Positions 39,304 to 52,200 of a DNA stretch of 64,000 bases are shown here, in pieces. A program made the translations under genes and the position numbers. Each line of letters opens with the position of its first letter. The stretch's first letter is position 1. Location of the stretch: contig NW_004085984.1 in NCBI RefSeq assembly GCF_000220395.1, positions 1-64,000 on the forward strand. The letters run 5' to 3'. This stretch comes from Ichthyophthirius multifiliis. Lineage: Eukaryota > Ciliophora > Oligohymenophorea > Hymenostomatida. Below the pieces are notes generated by a model. It was not told where the DNA came from and did not search any database. It saw nothing but the letters and a program-made list of their open reading frames with translations.

Positions 39304-41078
39304 TCATTATATTCTTTATAATCTAATATTTTCAAAATTTAATACTTCCTAAAAATCTTCAATAGTAGGTACCGTTTTGTTTTTTGATGCAGAATTAAGT
39401 ATACATAATTAAATCCAATTTTCAAGATTCTTTTGATCTATTTTTTTTCCTTTTTCTTTTCTTTTTTCAACATAAAATTTTTATATATAATCTGACAAAG
39501 TTTCATCTATTTAAATTTCTAAAGCCAATTTTTTACATTTAATTATATAACTTCTTAATTATTCAATTAAGATTCCATCTTAAATTATCAAATTATTATG
39601 GTTTTCATTAATTTCAGGAATGTTTTTTACCTATATTTATTAAACTATATGTATTATTTATAAAATATTAGATTTTTACATGTAAATCGTTAAAAAGAAT
39701 GCTTTTTTAACGAGAAACAATAAGACAACTAATATCAGAATAAACAAAAGTCTATTTTTTTATTTTTTTAAAAAAATAAATATATAATTACTTAATAATA
39801 TTAAGAATTAAATTCAATTGTCTAATTTTATAATAAATTTTAAATTTAACTTAAATTTTATAAAGCTTTTTCATTTAAAGCACCTTCCTTTAATTAAGTT
39901 TCATCACAAATTAAAAAATGTTTTGTTTCTTTTGGAATTTATACATTTCCATATTCTATAAATTAATCTTTTAAATAAACTCCTATCTTGTTTTTCTATA
40001 AACTTTCAATATTTATATCTATTTTTCCAACAAAAAGCAATATATCTTATAAAAAATTAATTAACTTATCACTTTCTTATATATTGAATAAATTTAATAT
40101 AATTTAGCCAATATTTTTCTCTTCTTTCCTGGCTCTTACAGACGAAAGTAAAGTCATTAATATATAAAAACTACTCACTGTGTCATTTCCTGTAAGCAAT
40201 TTTAACTTATTTAGAATTTATTATCTACAAGAGTCCATATTTACATTTAATTAGAGAATTCTATTGTCAAAAAAATCACCAAATTGGCAGGTTTAACTTT
40301 CCAAAACATGGATTCTAGGTACAAGAAATTCTGGAAATGCTGAATTATAATGAAAATCTTCAATTTAGAGATCTTCTTTTATATTTTCATAACTCAAAAT
40401 TCCTTTCAAATGAACAACTTAATTTAATTTTAATTAAATATTTTAATAAAATTTAAGAATGCATGGAAAACTTTTATTATTTTTATCCAAGTTAAAAACA
40501 TTAATATCAACTAATTTCTAATTAAATTCTACTATTTATTGATTTGTACAAATACTTACATTTTTATATTATATATTTTCATTTTCTTCATTTATTTATA
40601 AAATATTTTATTAATTTTCATTTTAGTTATCATATTATTCTTTTTATTAATTTTCTTATTTAGTTTTATTATTTTCTAATAATTAAAGTTAATACCATTC
40701 ACTTTTTAAAGGGATAGGAATTGCATAGTATATTAATCTATCGTCTAATATAGATTATATATTTTCTTCGTCTTTAAATTCGGTAGTTTATGTGGATATA
40801 TAATCATGATATTTATAAATTTTTAGTTAATTTTCATTAATGTTATTTTCATTAAATTAAGCTAAAGTGTATGTTTCCGGATCAAACATGTTTTATATCA
40901 TATATTTTAATTCTACTAATTGACCATTATATTGTTTTAATTAGTTATATGTAATAAGGCTTTCAAATTATACAGGTTTATGTTGTTCATAAAAATTATT
41001 AAAATTTTTTTTTTTAGATTTTAACTAATTTTACAAGTCTAAGTAAAAATAATAAATTTTTTTAAATAAAATTTACAT
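39304..41078 (-). CDS. MCMBP: MCM complex-binding protein (MCMBP) homologue
   Basis: ATG 41078, TGA 39304-39306. The order of conserved blocks is that of MCMBP, which binds MCM3-7 in the nucleus and helps unload or assemble the replicative helicase: YNGQLVELKYMIQNMFDPET, then DDRLIYYAIPIPLKSEWY, a low-complexity Gln/Asn linker, then FPCILKFYQ and VVHLKGILSYEN, then FLVPRIHVLESQTC (the PRIH element), NMDSCRQQILNKLKLLTGND with SSFYILMTLLSS, and a winged-helix-like end (LALEIQIDETLSDYIQKFYV, NWIQLCILNSASKN, TVPTIEDFQEVLNF). At least one short GT-AG intron interrupts the linker (donor GTAAGTATTT near 40555) and another lies near 39700-39840. Genomic span fits a protein of roughly 530-560 residues. 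Confidence 0.78.
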
Positions 41079-42006
41079 TTATATCTTAACTTTATAACTA
41101 ATATACTTAAATTTATTTATAAATTTCTGCTTGAAGATTTTGTTAAATTTGATTAATAATTTATTAATTATACATTTTTAATAATTGAATAAATATTTTT
41201 GATTAAAAAAATTATTTATATATAAATAAAATATGATATAAATGATTTATTAAATAATATTAAAATATATATATATATAAATATTTATAATTATATAAAT
41301 ATATAGATATTATAAATTTATATATTATTATAATTAAATATATATTAATAAAATTTTTTATATTTATTATATTATAATTTTTGTTATATTATTTATTTAT
41401 TATATATATGTATTTATTATAATTTGTTATTATATATTATTTAAAATTACATTTATTATTAAATATTTTTATATATTATTATATTTTATTTTATTTTATT
41501 ATATATTTTTTAATATATAATTACTAAATTTTGCGCTTTTATTAATTATATCGCGCGAAAAAAATATATTTTTAGCTAATATTTTATTTATTTTTTAATT
41601 ATTATAATAATTTTTTTTTTTATTATTATTTTTGTCTTTTTATTTATTTTTATTTTATTTGATTTTTATATTTCTTTTAATGTATTTTTTATATATAAAT
41701 TTTATATGATATTTTTTTTTTATTTAAATAATTTAGTTATATAATTTTTTATATATTTTTATATATATTACATTCTATTTTTTTTTACATGAATTACTTT
41801 AATATATATGAATTAATTTATTATAAATTATTAATAATTTAAAAATCAAATATATACATTTTAACAAAAATTATATAAAAATAACTATCTTTTTTTATTA
41901 CTTATACTTTTATTTTAATAATATATTTTCAATTCATTTTATTTAATAATGTAATAGCTTATTTTACTACTATTCATTAAAAAGCATAGTTTAATAAAAT
42001 TAAAAT
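41079..42006. other. AT-rich intergenic region
   Basis: Almost pure A+T; the only GC spot is TCGCGCGAAA near 41551. No frame or RNA gene is seen. It follows the 3' end of the LRR gene and precedes the start of MCMBP, both minus strand. Confidence 0.65.
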
Positions 42007-43340
42007 TCATAAGTTAAATTTAATAATTTAAATTAAAACATCTTTTCTGAAAACTAAACTAATTTTTTCTTTTTAAAAAGCTTATATAATTTTAATTATC
42101 TTAAAATACCTAATTTTATTATCTTTGATAATTTAATATAGATAATTGACACTATTATTAATATCTTTTTAAATTACACAATTCACATTATTTTTATCCA
42201 AAATACATCTTTCGAAAATTACTTTAACATGGATTAAGTTTTCTAATAGCTTTATTTTTTCAACAAATTTTTTAAAAACATCTTTACAAATATTATTTAA
42301 ATAAACATTTATTTCTAAATAAAGCAAATTATGTATCTTTTAAAGACTTTCATTAAAAAAATTTAAATTTGAAATACTGTTTTATTAAAAATCTAAAGCA
42401 AGAAACTTTAGATTATATAAAAATTCAATATTTTTTGAAAAAAATTGAAATCCAGAATCATCAATTTAATTCATTTTTAAATTTAACCATAAATATTCTA
42501 TTTTTTCCATGTTTTTTAGAAATTTCGAACATTTTTCTAAACCATCTCCATCTATTTAATTCATCAAGAAATTTCCTTTAAAAAAATAAAGAAATTTGCA
42601 CTGACTAATCTATTAAAATACTTACACAAATCCTTCATTTTTTAAAGAATTAAAGCTTAAGTCTAAATAAATCTTTTATAAATTTAATAAAGACTACATT
42701 CCTGAAAATATAATTCTTGTTTTCTTTTCATTTAGTTCACACCATTCAAAATTCACGCTTAATTTTTCAATTAAATTTTATTTTTTTAAATAACTCTATA
42801 TTATTCGAACTGATTTTATATTAAAAAATCCATATTATATTGTCAGTTTTAACTCTCTTAGTTTTAATTATTTTAAAGCATTTATTATGTTTTGTGTTGT
42901 TATATCTGATATACTTTGCTTAGGTAGTTTTAATTCAAAAGACTTTATTTTTTTATTTATTTCATTTAGTTATGTATACAAAGGAACACTTGCATAACTA
43001 AAGTTTTATTTACTTTCAGAAAAATCTAAAGATAAGATATTCTTTTATATTATATAATCATTTTAATATTTTATTTATGTTTATATTTCAGTATTCCATA
43101 GTCTTCTTCTTATAGTTTTTCTAGAATAAGTTTATCTAAATTCGATTGAAGTATTTTTTTAGACTTTAATTTCTATTATAGTTATTTAAATTAAATAGAT
43201 TTTTTTTAAGATAAGATTATTCGATTTTTTTAAGATTTTATTTCTTTTTATGGTTATTGATTTATAGTTTTTTGAAGATTTATTTATTAAAAAGAATACT
43301 ATTATTTGAATTTAATAACAAATAATTAATGTTTATTTAA
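42007..43340 (-). CDS. Leucine-rich-repeat protein
   Basis: Minus-strand coding to TGA 42007-42009. From about 43050 downwards it is a run of irregular LRRs of the ribonuclease-inhibitor-like kind abundant in ciliates: LRELKLTIQYGFFNIKS, IEKLSVNFEWCEL, LQKIYLDLSFNSL, IEYLWLNLKMNQIDDSGFQF, LKFLALDFQQNSI, LLYLEINVYLNNIC. The upstream 300 bases (43050-43340) are basic and Gln-rich; there the frame with RKTIRRRLWNTEIQTQ joins smoothly to the LRRs, whereas the ATG at about 43328 (MINDKLNKHQ) is in another frame, so the start is not settled. Likely cytosolic protein-binding scaffold. Confidence 0.6.
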
Positions 43341-44740
43341 TTTATCATTAATCATTTTTTAAAAATCAATTTGAAAAAATCATAATAATAAATTATTTAT
43401 ATTTAATTTAAAATAGAAAATAAATATTTATTTATTTATATATAAATAATTAATATATATATATTTAAGAATAATAATTATAAATATAATTAATGGATAA
43501 ATAATATATATATATATATATATAATTAATTAAATTATTATTTATAAAAATTAAAACCATTATAAAATAAGTATTATTTATTAAATAAATAAGATATTAT
43601 TTACATAAAGATTAATTATTTCATTATTTTAACTTTTTATTATTATTTTATTATTTAATAAATGAATTAATTAAAATTTAATATTTATTAAAAGAAATTA
43701 ATAATATTATCAATAGCAATATATTATATTTGATTAAATATTTATAAATTAATTTTTTTTATTTTTATTTATATTTATTGAATTTTTATTTTATAAATAA
43801 TACAAATAAGATTATTTATATAGTTTTTAAATTTAACATATGAAAATTAAATATATAGTTGTATTTATTTTTTATTATAATAATTATATATTATGGCTAA
43901 TATTGATTTTTTTTTATAAAAATTAAAATACTAAAATAATCATAAAATAATTAATTTAGAATTTTAAAAAAAAAAAACAAATAAAAATAATTAAAAATAA
44001 TAAATACATAACAATAAAGAAATGAAATAAAAAAATAACAAATAAACCATTCGTTAATAATATTAAAACAAATAAATGATAATATAGTCACAAGTATTTT
44101 TTTATTTTCAAACAATTTCATAATTTTTATTTAAAAATAAAATCATTTAAAATAATATTTTAACAAATATATAAAATAAAAATTTATAATAGAAAATATA
44201 ATCAATTGAGGAATAAGAAATTCAAGAAAAAATCCGACATATAATTCTCGTTCTAGAAGAATTTTTTTAAGAATATAACCAAAATTCCACAATTCTAAAA
44301 AACAACATAGCAATATTTTTTTGTTTAGATCATGATTAAGCATTTGTAACTTTTTTAAGGCATAAAATAACATACAATATATATTAATTATTATTTAAGT
44401 TAATAAAATTAATAATTAAAAGTGTAACAAAAATAATAATTTTTATATTGAAAAAAAAAAAAAAAATTAAAAAAAAAAAAAAAAGATTTAATTTTTAAGT
44501 TGTTAAACCAATATAGTAATGTAATAATCTCGAATAAATAAATTTTTAAGTCTATAATAAGTAAAAAGAGATAATGATTAATGTACTTTATATTTATTGA
44601 AGATTTTGCGAATTATTATCATATTATAACCTAAAATAATACATTTGTTATAAAATCCTATCAACTTATTTTAAAGTATATTAACTATATTTAAAGAAGA
44701 AAATCTTAATTTAAGAATATAAAAGGTTACAGTTGATTTA
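43341..44740. other. AT-rich region, no supported gene
   Basis: Long AT-rich spacer with A runs at 44450-44485. A 231-base open frame at 44143-44373 (-) and overlapping plus-strand frames show some codon variety (for example RKNPTYNSRSRRIFLRIQ on +), but none has both a start and a TGA stop in a believable length. Coding-like sequence in frame with the TRPC4AP gene starts near 44580. Confidence 0.45.
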
Positions 44741-45634
44741 ATGGAATCTTTAGTAGAAGGTTTTAATTTTTAGTTTAACCTTTTTACCCTTTCTTCTATT
44801 TAAAATTATATAAGTAACTGCCCTTATAAAAAAATGGCTGAATTTGTAAAAGTGATTGCTTTATTAGTTTTAGATACTAAAAAGGTTAAAAATGACTTTA
44901 AAAAGAATAAGTTTTTTCAGTTCGAAAATAATATTGTTTAAAATAATCATTTTTTACTTTTATAATCAAAATCTTTTGTAGAAAGGATAGTTGATATTTT
45001 AACTTTTTTGACTAATATAATTAGTTAAATTAGTGTTTGTTAAAACAGAAGCTAATTAAAAGAATGTCTTGATCATTTAAAATAGTTATAATTTATTTAA
45101 AGTTCAGGATTTTCAATTAATGAGTTTGAAATTTTATTTAAAATAAATGAAGAAGAATGTAAATATATTTCTATGTAAATTTTTTTAATAAATATTTATA
45201 AAAAGCAATTAAAATTTTTGAAAAAAATACAATTTTAGAAGTTTGTTTGAGATAATGCAATATTGTAATTTATTATTATAAATAATAATAAAAAAAATTA
45301 ATATATAATTTAGACAGAAATACTTTTTCTATTTTCAAATATATTATAAGGGATGAAAAAGAAAATTATTTAAGAAAAATTGTGTAAAATGGGATTTATA
45401 GAAAATATTTTTAATCCATTATTTAATTTATTTTTTTAAAACATAGATGTATAAAATATTATAAAAATATATAAAATAAATTACATAAAAGAATAACATA
45501 TAAAGATAAAGTTGTGATTTATTAACAACATCTCGTGTATAATTATTAAGATCTTTAATAAATTTTTACGATTCAGATGAAATGAATTGTATTTTAAAAG
45601 TAAAAATAAATAAAAAATATATTTATAAATAAAA

Positions 45635-45684
<50 letters not shown>

Positions 45685-46858
45685 TCTTATATATATTTTT
45701 TTATTTATACATATTCATTTTTTTTCAAATATATATTTATTTTATATATAGGATAGATTAATTTCTGAATAAGAACATATTTTTGCAAAAGAATAAATAT
45801 TTCCTAACTTAATCAAAAATTATGATAGAAATTAGGATTTATCTTACTAATTAGATAATATAAATTGGGAAAATTTATAAAACTTAAATTATAAAACTAA
45901 CTTATTTGCAAACATTTAAAAAAAAGGGACTATTAATTTAATAATATCTTCTTATTTTAAAATTAGTTAAAGTATGCATGGAAATATTAAATTTTGGCTT
46001 TCTTCTTGTATTGAAACATTTCTAAGAGGGTCTAATTAATATTATTAAATTTTTATTTTGTTTTTCGGCTTTTTGGATTAAAATGTTTATAATTTATTTT
46101 AAAAAGATGATAATGTTTAAGATGATTTTTAAAAAGATTCAGAAATTTAAATTACTATGGACATGATGGGAGAAATTCTTAAATATAATATTATTAATTG
46201 TTCTTATTTTTTTAATTATACTATAAAAAATAACTAATTGGATAAACTAATATCTTTATTATAATTAAATATTGTTGATTCTAATGTTTTTCTTAGGTCT
46301 TTACTATTAACTTTAAATAAATTTGAATATTTAAATATTTTTGTATAATTTATAATTATTTTTTATTTTATATTGTTTAATTATTTAATAAGAAAAATAT
46401 ATTAAACATTGAAGTAATAGAATGTATTCAATAAAAATCGGCTTATTGGATTGAATTAATAATATAAACAATTTCCTAATAACAATTATGTTAAGATAGT
46501 AATATTTTTATTTTTATTTTCCATTTAAAATATATTAGATATATGTTGTTTAAATACATTTCTTTTAATATATTTATTTGATTGGAATAAAAATAAAGAA
46601 GAAGATAATATATAATTAATAATTAGTTTAGACAATAAATTACCTAACTTAAAATAAAAAATGAAGTATTTTTTTATTTATTTTATTATATAAAAATTAA
46701 TTTAATAAATAATAAATAGAAATTTTTTCGATTAATGGGAAAATTATTATTATATTCGTGGAAAAGATTCTTATGGACTTTCTTTCTCTACTTAAATCCC
46801 ATTTTTTTATTATTAAAAAACTAAAAAAAGAATATATGAATAAGTGCTATTAAGTTGA
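44741..46858 (+). CDS. TRPC4AP/TRUSS-like protein, multi-exon
   Basis: Coding from at least ATG 44741 (MESLVEGFNFQFNLFTL) to TGA 46856-46858; the frame is open to about 44580 upstream without an ATG, so a 5' exon is possible. TRPC4AP is a DCAF-type substrate adaptor of CUL4-DDB1 ubiquitin ligase. Matching blocks in order: ILEVCLRQCN, then TEILFLFSNILQGMKKKI and LCKMGFIENIFNPLF; IKFWLSSCIETFLRGS; MDMMGEILKYN; NIVDSNVFLRSLLLTLNKFE; ICCLNTFLLIYLFDW; and near the C-terminus NYYYIRGKDSYGLSFST. Introns of GT-AG type at about 45158-45211 (phase 1), 45265-45314, 45600-45750 (AT tract), 46344-46410 and 46660-46720 connect them. Identification rests on block order recalled from the family. Confidence 0.68.
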
Positions 46859-47241
46859 TTAATAATAAAATAAAAATATTGTCGTATTCTTTTAGAAACA
46901 AAATATATATATATTAATATATTATAAACTAAAAAAAATAGAAAAATTAATGAGAATTATATCAATTTTGATTTATATTCGAATTTAATTAACAAAAAAT
47001 AATATAATTAAATAAAAATCTAAAAAATTCAATTTTTTGTTAAAAACTATTTATTTATTTATATATAATATCAATATTAAAGGAAAAAAATAAAAATTAA
47101 TATTTTTCACTTTTATTATATTTTAGATAAAATTATTATTTATATTAAAATATTTAACAAAAAATTTTATAAGATAATAATTTTAATTCTTTCTATAAAA
47201 TATAAATTCGAATGAAATATAATAAAAAAAAAACAAATACA

Positions 47242-47272
<31 letters not shown>

Positions 47273-47588
47273 TAAAATAAAATCAAAAACAAAAACAAAA
47301 AAATAAAAAAAAAGCATTACATATATATATTTTATAAAAAATATATATTTTTTAATTAAGAAAAAATTATTTATAATTTTTTTTTTATATATAATATAAA
47401 AAAGAATTATATATTTAAAATCAAATTAATAAAAATAATTATATTAATATTGATTTTATAAAGATAATATATTTGTTTAAATTTATTAATAAATTTTGAA
47501 AAAAAAAAATATATTATAATATTTTAAAAAATTAATTAAATTAAAAAATATAAATTTTAAAATTAATACATATTTATTCAAAATAAGA
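46859..47588. other. AT-rich intergenic region
   Basis: Spacer with A-rich simple sequence near 47225-47320 (AAATAAAAAATAAAA type). Nothing else is seen. Confidence 0.6.
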
Positions 47589-48851
47589 ATGACTTCTTAA
47601 AATTAAGAATATGAAGAATAAGAAAACATAATGTTTACGCAACTAATAAGAGAAATTATATGTTAACATTAAACAATTGAATATGCATTTACTTAAATTG
47701 ACAAAGGCCAAAAAGGATATATAACAATTGAAGATTTATATGAAGAACTCAAAACGAATTTTGGAATTGAGGAAGAAGAATATATATAGGAAATATTTAA
47801 TAAATTAAGTTGCGGATAACAATAAATTGACTTTTAATAATTCAAAAAAGTATTTGAAGAAGCTATAATAGAAAATAATGAACCATCACAAATATTATTA
47901 TAAAAATACAATTTTAATTTAAAATGCGATTAATATTCACCTTTTAGAGATGAAAACGAACGATAATAATTATTAGAAATTTTCGAATAACTATAGACTC
48001 CAAGTTTAGAAGAATCGAATAAATAAAAGCATTTCAGAGATAATTGCAAATATGCAGAATTAATAAAAAATTTAAGAAAATAACCTAATTTTAATGAATT
48101 TGTTAAATAATATAATGAATTAAACTTAATATAAAAAAAAAATGATAAAATTTTAAATCATAAAAAATTTTAAGAAATCGAATAAATGCTTAATTTCTAA
48201 AAATAAATAAAGAGTTAATTTCCTTTTAAATAGAAAAATACATCTTCCAAATTTATACCGGAAGAAATTTTTAAATAATTTGAAAATAAAAGAAATAATA
48301 AAAATCCTAAATTTGACTTTTAAAAAAAGGCAAATCTCAATAAAACTAGTTCTAAAGTTATTTTTAATTTTTTAGGTATTTTTTATTTTTATTTTTATTT
48401 TTATTTATTTTTTAGAAACAAGTTAGTAATAAGATTTGCAAAATGTATTTTAATTAAATTTACATTAATAAAATGATATTTAAAGTTTTTCAAAGCCTTC
48501 TCAAAATTAATACAATGTAAGAAAATCAAATATTAATAATTGTAGCTTTTCGAACTTAAGAGCTGAATTCAATTAACATTTATAATAAATAGGCTTAAAT
48601 ACAACAGGAAATTAAAAAGAAGAAAAGGCTCTTATTGCTTAAAAATAATAAATAAATAAATAAAAAATTAATGAAAATAAGCCTTTTGATTTATTGTTGA
48701 ATAAAATTAAAAATATGAATTAGGAAATTAAAAAAATACTAGTATTTTTAAAGTTTTAGAAAGTAAATAAAAAAATTTAACTTCTCCAATTAAAATGAAT
48801 TTAGAAGATATGATTAGTAAGAACAATTTAAGATCAAATTTAAGAAATTGA
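47589..48851 (+). CDS. EF-hand protein with Q-rich tail
   Basis: ATG 47589 (MTSQNQEYEEQENIMFTQ) to TGA 48849-48851, roughly 400 residues. Residues ~32-85 look like an EF-hand pair: AFTQIDKGQKGYITIEDLYE has Asp/Lys/Gln/Gly/Tyr/Thr/Glu spacing of a partly degenerate calcium loop, and SCGQQQIDFQQFKKVFEEA is a shorter second loop. The rest is Lys/Gln/Asn-rich. One GT-AG intron lies near 48375-48416. Near 48738 an A7 run interrupts the frame: one extra A would join EIKK to NTSIFKVLESKQKNLTSPIK. It ends DMISKNNLRSNLRN. Probably a calcium-responsive cytoskeletal or ciliary protein; function is inferred from the domain only. Confidence 0.58.
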
Positions 48852-49453
48852 AATAAAATGTATTCAAATATAATATATAAGAAAATAGTTAATAATTTTT
48901 TATTATTTTATAATAAAAATAAACATATTAAATTTTTTAATTACATTTATAAATTAAATGAAAATAAAAAAAATAGTATTTTAATTATAATTATATAATA
49001 TGTTCGAAATCTTTTAAATAAATAAATAGTTTATTATTATTTTTTTAGTTTAATATTTAATTATATGATTAATTATTTTAAAATATTTCTAAATTGAATT
49101 ATTAATATCTATATTTTAGTAAAAGAATTTAAATTAAGAAAAAATTAAATAATTAAACCAAAAATTTTAAATATATGGGATCTCGCTTGTTTATTTAATA
49201 ATCAGATTAAGGTGTATAAAATAAAATTATTTAGATATTTTTTTAAATTAAAAACAAAGAAATAAACAATTGTTAAATAATGGTTTTGTATATATTAGTA
49301 TTTTATCATAAAAATGAATTATTTTATATATAATATTTTATCTCGAAATAAATTACATATGAAATATTTAATTAAATTATTATTAATATCTTTAATTCGA
49401 ACATTATTAAGAAAAAGCTTCTGAAAAGACAATATATATATATATAAATATAA

Positions 49454-49512
<59 letters not shown>

Positions 49513-50741
49513 ATTACACAAATATTCTCTAATATTTCACAAAATAGTTATTATTCTAATTAAGAAATAAATCCAAAATAATTATTAAAATACTATAAAT
49601 AAATCTTAAATAATATAAATAAAACTATATACAAACACAAATTAAAACGAATATAGTTTTAAATTTAAAAGGATAGAGTTTCATTTTTATTTTTGAAAAA
49701 AGATGGATAAGTTAAATAGAAAAACCTAAAAAAAGCAATTTTAAGAGATAATATAAAAAAAGGTTAATTATTACATATAATACATAATTATAATTATGAT
49801 ATATGCTTAAATTCTTGAAAAGATCTTAATGAAATCAAATAAATATGATTTTTAAAAAGTTAATAAAGTTTTTTGTTCATTGTTATTTAAAATAAACAAT
49901 TTAATGTGAATGAATTCAAAGTTTATAATTAAAAAATGTTTTATGTATTTAAAAATCTATTATTTACAAATTATTGATATAAATATTTTAATTATTATTC
50001 TAGTTTATAATTATTAGAAATTAACCCTTTATACAATATTATATATATATTAGACAATAATAGGGAAACAAAAACTTAGATATGGTACAATAATTAAATC
50101 TGAAATGTTTGGTTTAATTAAGTTTTCATTTCAAAATATTCAATCGGCGGTTTACACGGTTTTATATTTTTTTGAACGATATAAATTAAAAATTCAATTT
50201 TAATATAGATTATCAAAAGATGCTTATTTAGTTATTTCTTGTTTAAAATAATTTTATTTTAAATAAATGTAAATAATCAAAAAAAAGATATTTTTTTTAA
50301 AAAAAATTATCATCCGAAAAATTAAAATTCTCATTATAAATTTTAATATTTTCTTTTAATTAAAGTAATATTTTGTTATCTTAATATCAATATATAATAA
50401 AATACATAACTAATTTATTATAATAGAATTTATTATTTTCATTTAAAAATATATATTTATTATATTTTATGGAAAATTTTTATATATTCAATTAATTATT
50501 AATTTCTGTAATATATATTTATATTTAATAATCATTTTTCAAATATATTTTAAAAATTTAATATTACTTCTTTTTAAAAATTTATTTCAGTTTTTTTTTT
50601 TTTAAATTCATTTAAAAAACCTTTTTAATTTTCCATTATTATCATTTTCCTTCTTTCATTAAATTAAATATATTTTTAAAAAAATATTATAATTATTTTA
50701 CCTTTTTTATTATTTATTATTTCTTATTTTTTATGGATTAT
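48852..50741. other. Gene-poor AT-rich region with possible coding relics
   Basis: Mostly A+T with an AT tract at 49466-49509. A plus-strand open stretch at about 50060-50270 reads KLRYGTIIKSEMFGLIKF and then YKLKIQFQYRLSKDAYLV, which looks protein-like but has no start or stop of its own. I cannot assign it. Confidence 0.4.
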
Positions 50742-51260
50742 TCAAAGTAATTTATTTAATATATTTTATATTTTTAATTTATTATTTACATTAAATAGGT
50801 ATTTCTTTTTTTTACTCCCAACTATAAATTTAATAATTTTTTTTTTTATATATTTATTATATAAAAATAAATTATTAATTTCATTAATTTGTTAATATAT
50901 TAATAATCATCTTGATTTTTAATCATTTACCAATTTAAACTTAATTATAAGGATACAAATGATGAAAAATCTAAAGCATCCATTTTTTTATGGTAATTTT
51001 AATTACCTCCTAAGATTAAAGGTTTAAAACCTTTTTATTTTAAAATATCTTCAATTAGTTCAAGTATAAAAATAAATCTTATGCTTATTTTTAGTTTTAA
51101 ATCTTATTATTTAATTGAAATAATTTTCGGGAAATATTCACTTTACAAAAATAGAGATATATTATTATTTTTATTTTAAGTAGAAAGAATTAATTCCTAT
51201 TTTTAATAAAAAAAATAACACGAAAATTTTAGTTTCCAAGAAATAAGTTAGCATAACTAA
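50742..51260 (-). pseudogene. MIF4G-like gene fragment (possible relic)
   Basis: Minus-strand frame down to TGA 50742-50744. The core SEYFPKIISIKQQDLKLKIS, then IRFIFILELIEDILKQKGF and KPLILGGNQNYHKKMDALDF resembles the end of an eIF4G-type MIF4G domain (the KxSxRIRFMLxDVIDLR element). No complete domain can be built upstream: the nearest ATG (about 51257, MLTYFLETKIF) is in another frame. Either a decayed gene or a short gene with an unplaced intron. Confidence 0.35.
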
Positions 51261-51709
51261 TAGTAATTGAAATCAACATTTTTTTAAATTAAATATATTT
51301 TAAATAAAGAAAATTAAAATATCTCTTTAAAATAAATTTAAAGTAATTTTGTGTTTAAATAAAAGAATATTTAGTACAGAAACTATTAGAAAAATGTTAA
51401 AAATAATTAATTATAAGTTTAAAAACATATAGTAAGAAAAAGAAAAAAGAAATTCAGTATAGATAAAATAATAGAGACAATGAAAAAGCAAATAATTATT
51501 AATAAATTTCTAAAGGAAATTTGTAAAAATATATATTTTAATATAAAAAAGAAATAAAAAAGATTATTTTTTATTAATACAATTAATTAATATAAATTCA
51601 TTATTTTTTAAATATATAAAGGGAACATTAAATGTATAGATCGATTTTATTTCATATATTATATTTAATTTAATTTATAAAAAAACAAAAATAATTCTTT
51701 TTTTTTTTA

Positions 51710-52200
51710 TCAAAATGTATAAATAATATTTTCTTCATTTTTATATAATTCCTGTTGTATAATCTTCCTTTCCTAATGCCTTCTTATATAATTTAAAAGT
51801 TTTATAAAAGTAATTTGTTAATTATTATGTTGTTATTTCTTAAAAAGTTTCATTAATTTTCTAATATATATTTTTTTTTTATGTCAAAAGTTCTTATTAT
51901 TTTATTTTAACTTTAAGTTACTTCCACACTAACTCTATTGGGTTTAGCTGTGGAGTATTCCTTGGTGTAAAAATAATTGAAATACTACTCCATATAGCCC
52001 ATTTAAATTTTTGCGATTAGTGGCAAGAAGCCTAATCATAAACGAAAAAATACTCTTATTAATTTGATAAAAGACCGAAAAAAACATATTAATAATCAAA
52101 GAATACACTAATTATTTTCCTCTAGGCAACAAATTATAATTATTTATAGAATTAATTTGAATCAATGTTTTATCAATAAAAATGGGATTTAAGGTCATTC
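51710..52200 (-). mobile_element. IS630/Tc1-mariner transposase remnant
   Basis: Minus strand. At 51971 down to 51911 the frame reads FTPRNTPQLNPIELVWKQLK, the hallmark end of the IS630/Tc1-mariner DDE domain with the catalytic Glu of NPIE. About 220 bases upstream, from 52198, another frame reads MTLNPIFIDKTLIQINSINN, matching the first catalytic Asp (F-I-D-x-T), then LPRGKQLVYSLIINMF. The two are in different frames and the segment with the second Asp (usually D-N-x-x-x-H) is missing or deleted, so the gene is dead. Further degenerate coding up to about 52500 may be the N-terminal part. No terminal inverted repeats were found by eye. Confidence 0.7.

Noticed and set aside
41545-41565. GC-rich spot TCGCGCGAAA considered as part of a tRNA or rRNA gene
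   Set aside because: Only about ten bases; no cloverleaf arms or conserved T-loop around it.
44143-44373. Minus-strand 76-residue ORF
   Set aside because: Has an ATG but uses no reassigned codons, has no TGA end and no recognisable feature; the plus strand here is equally open.
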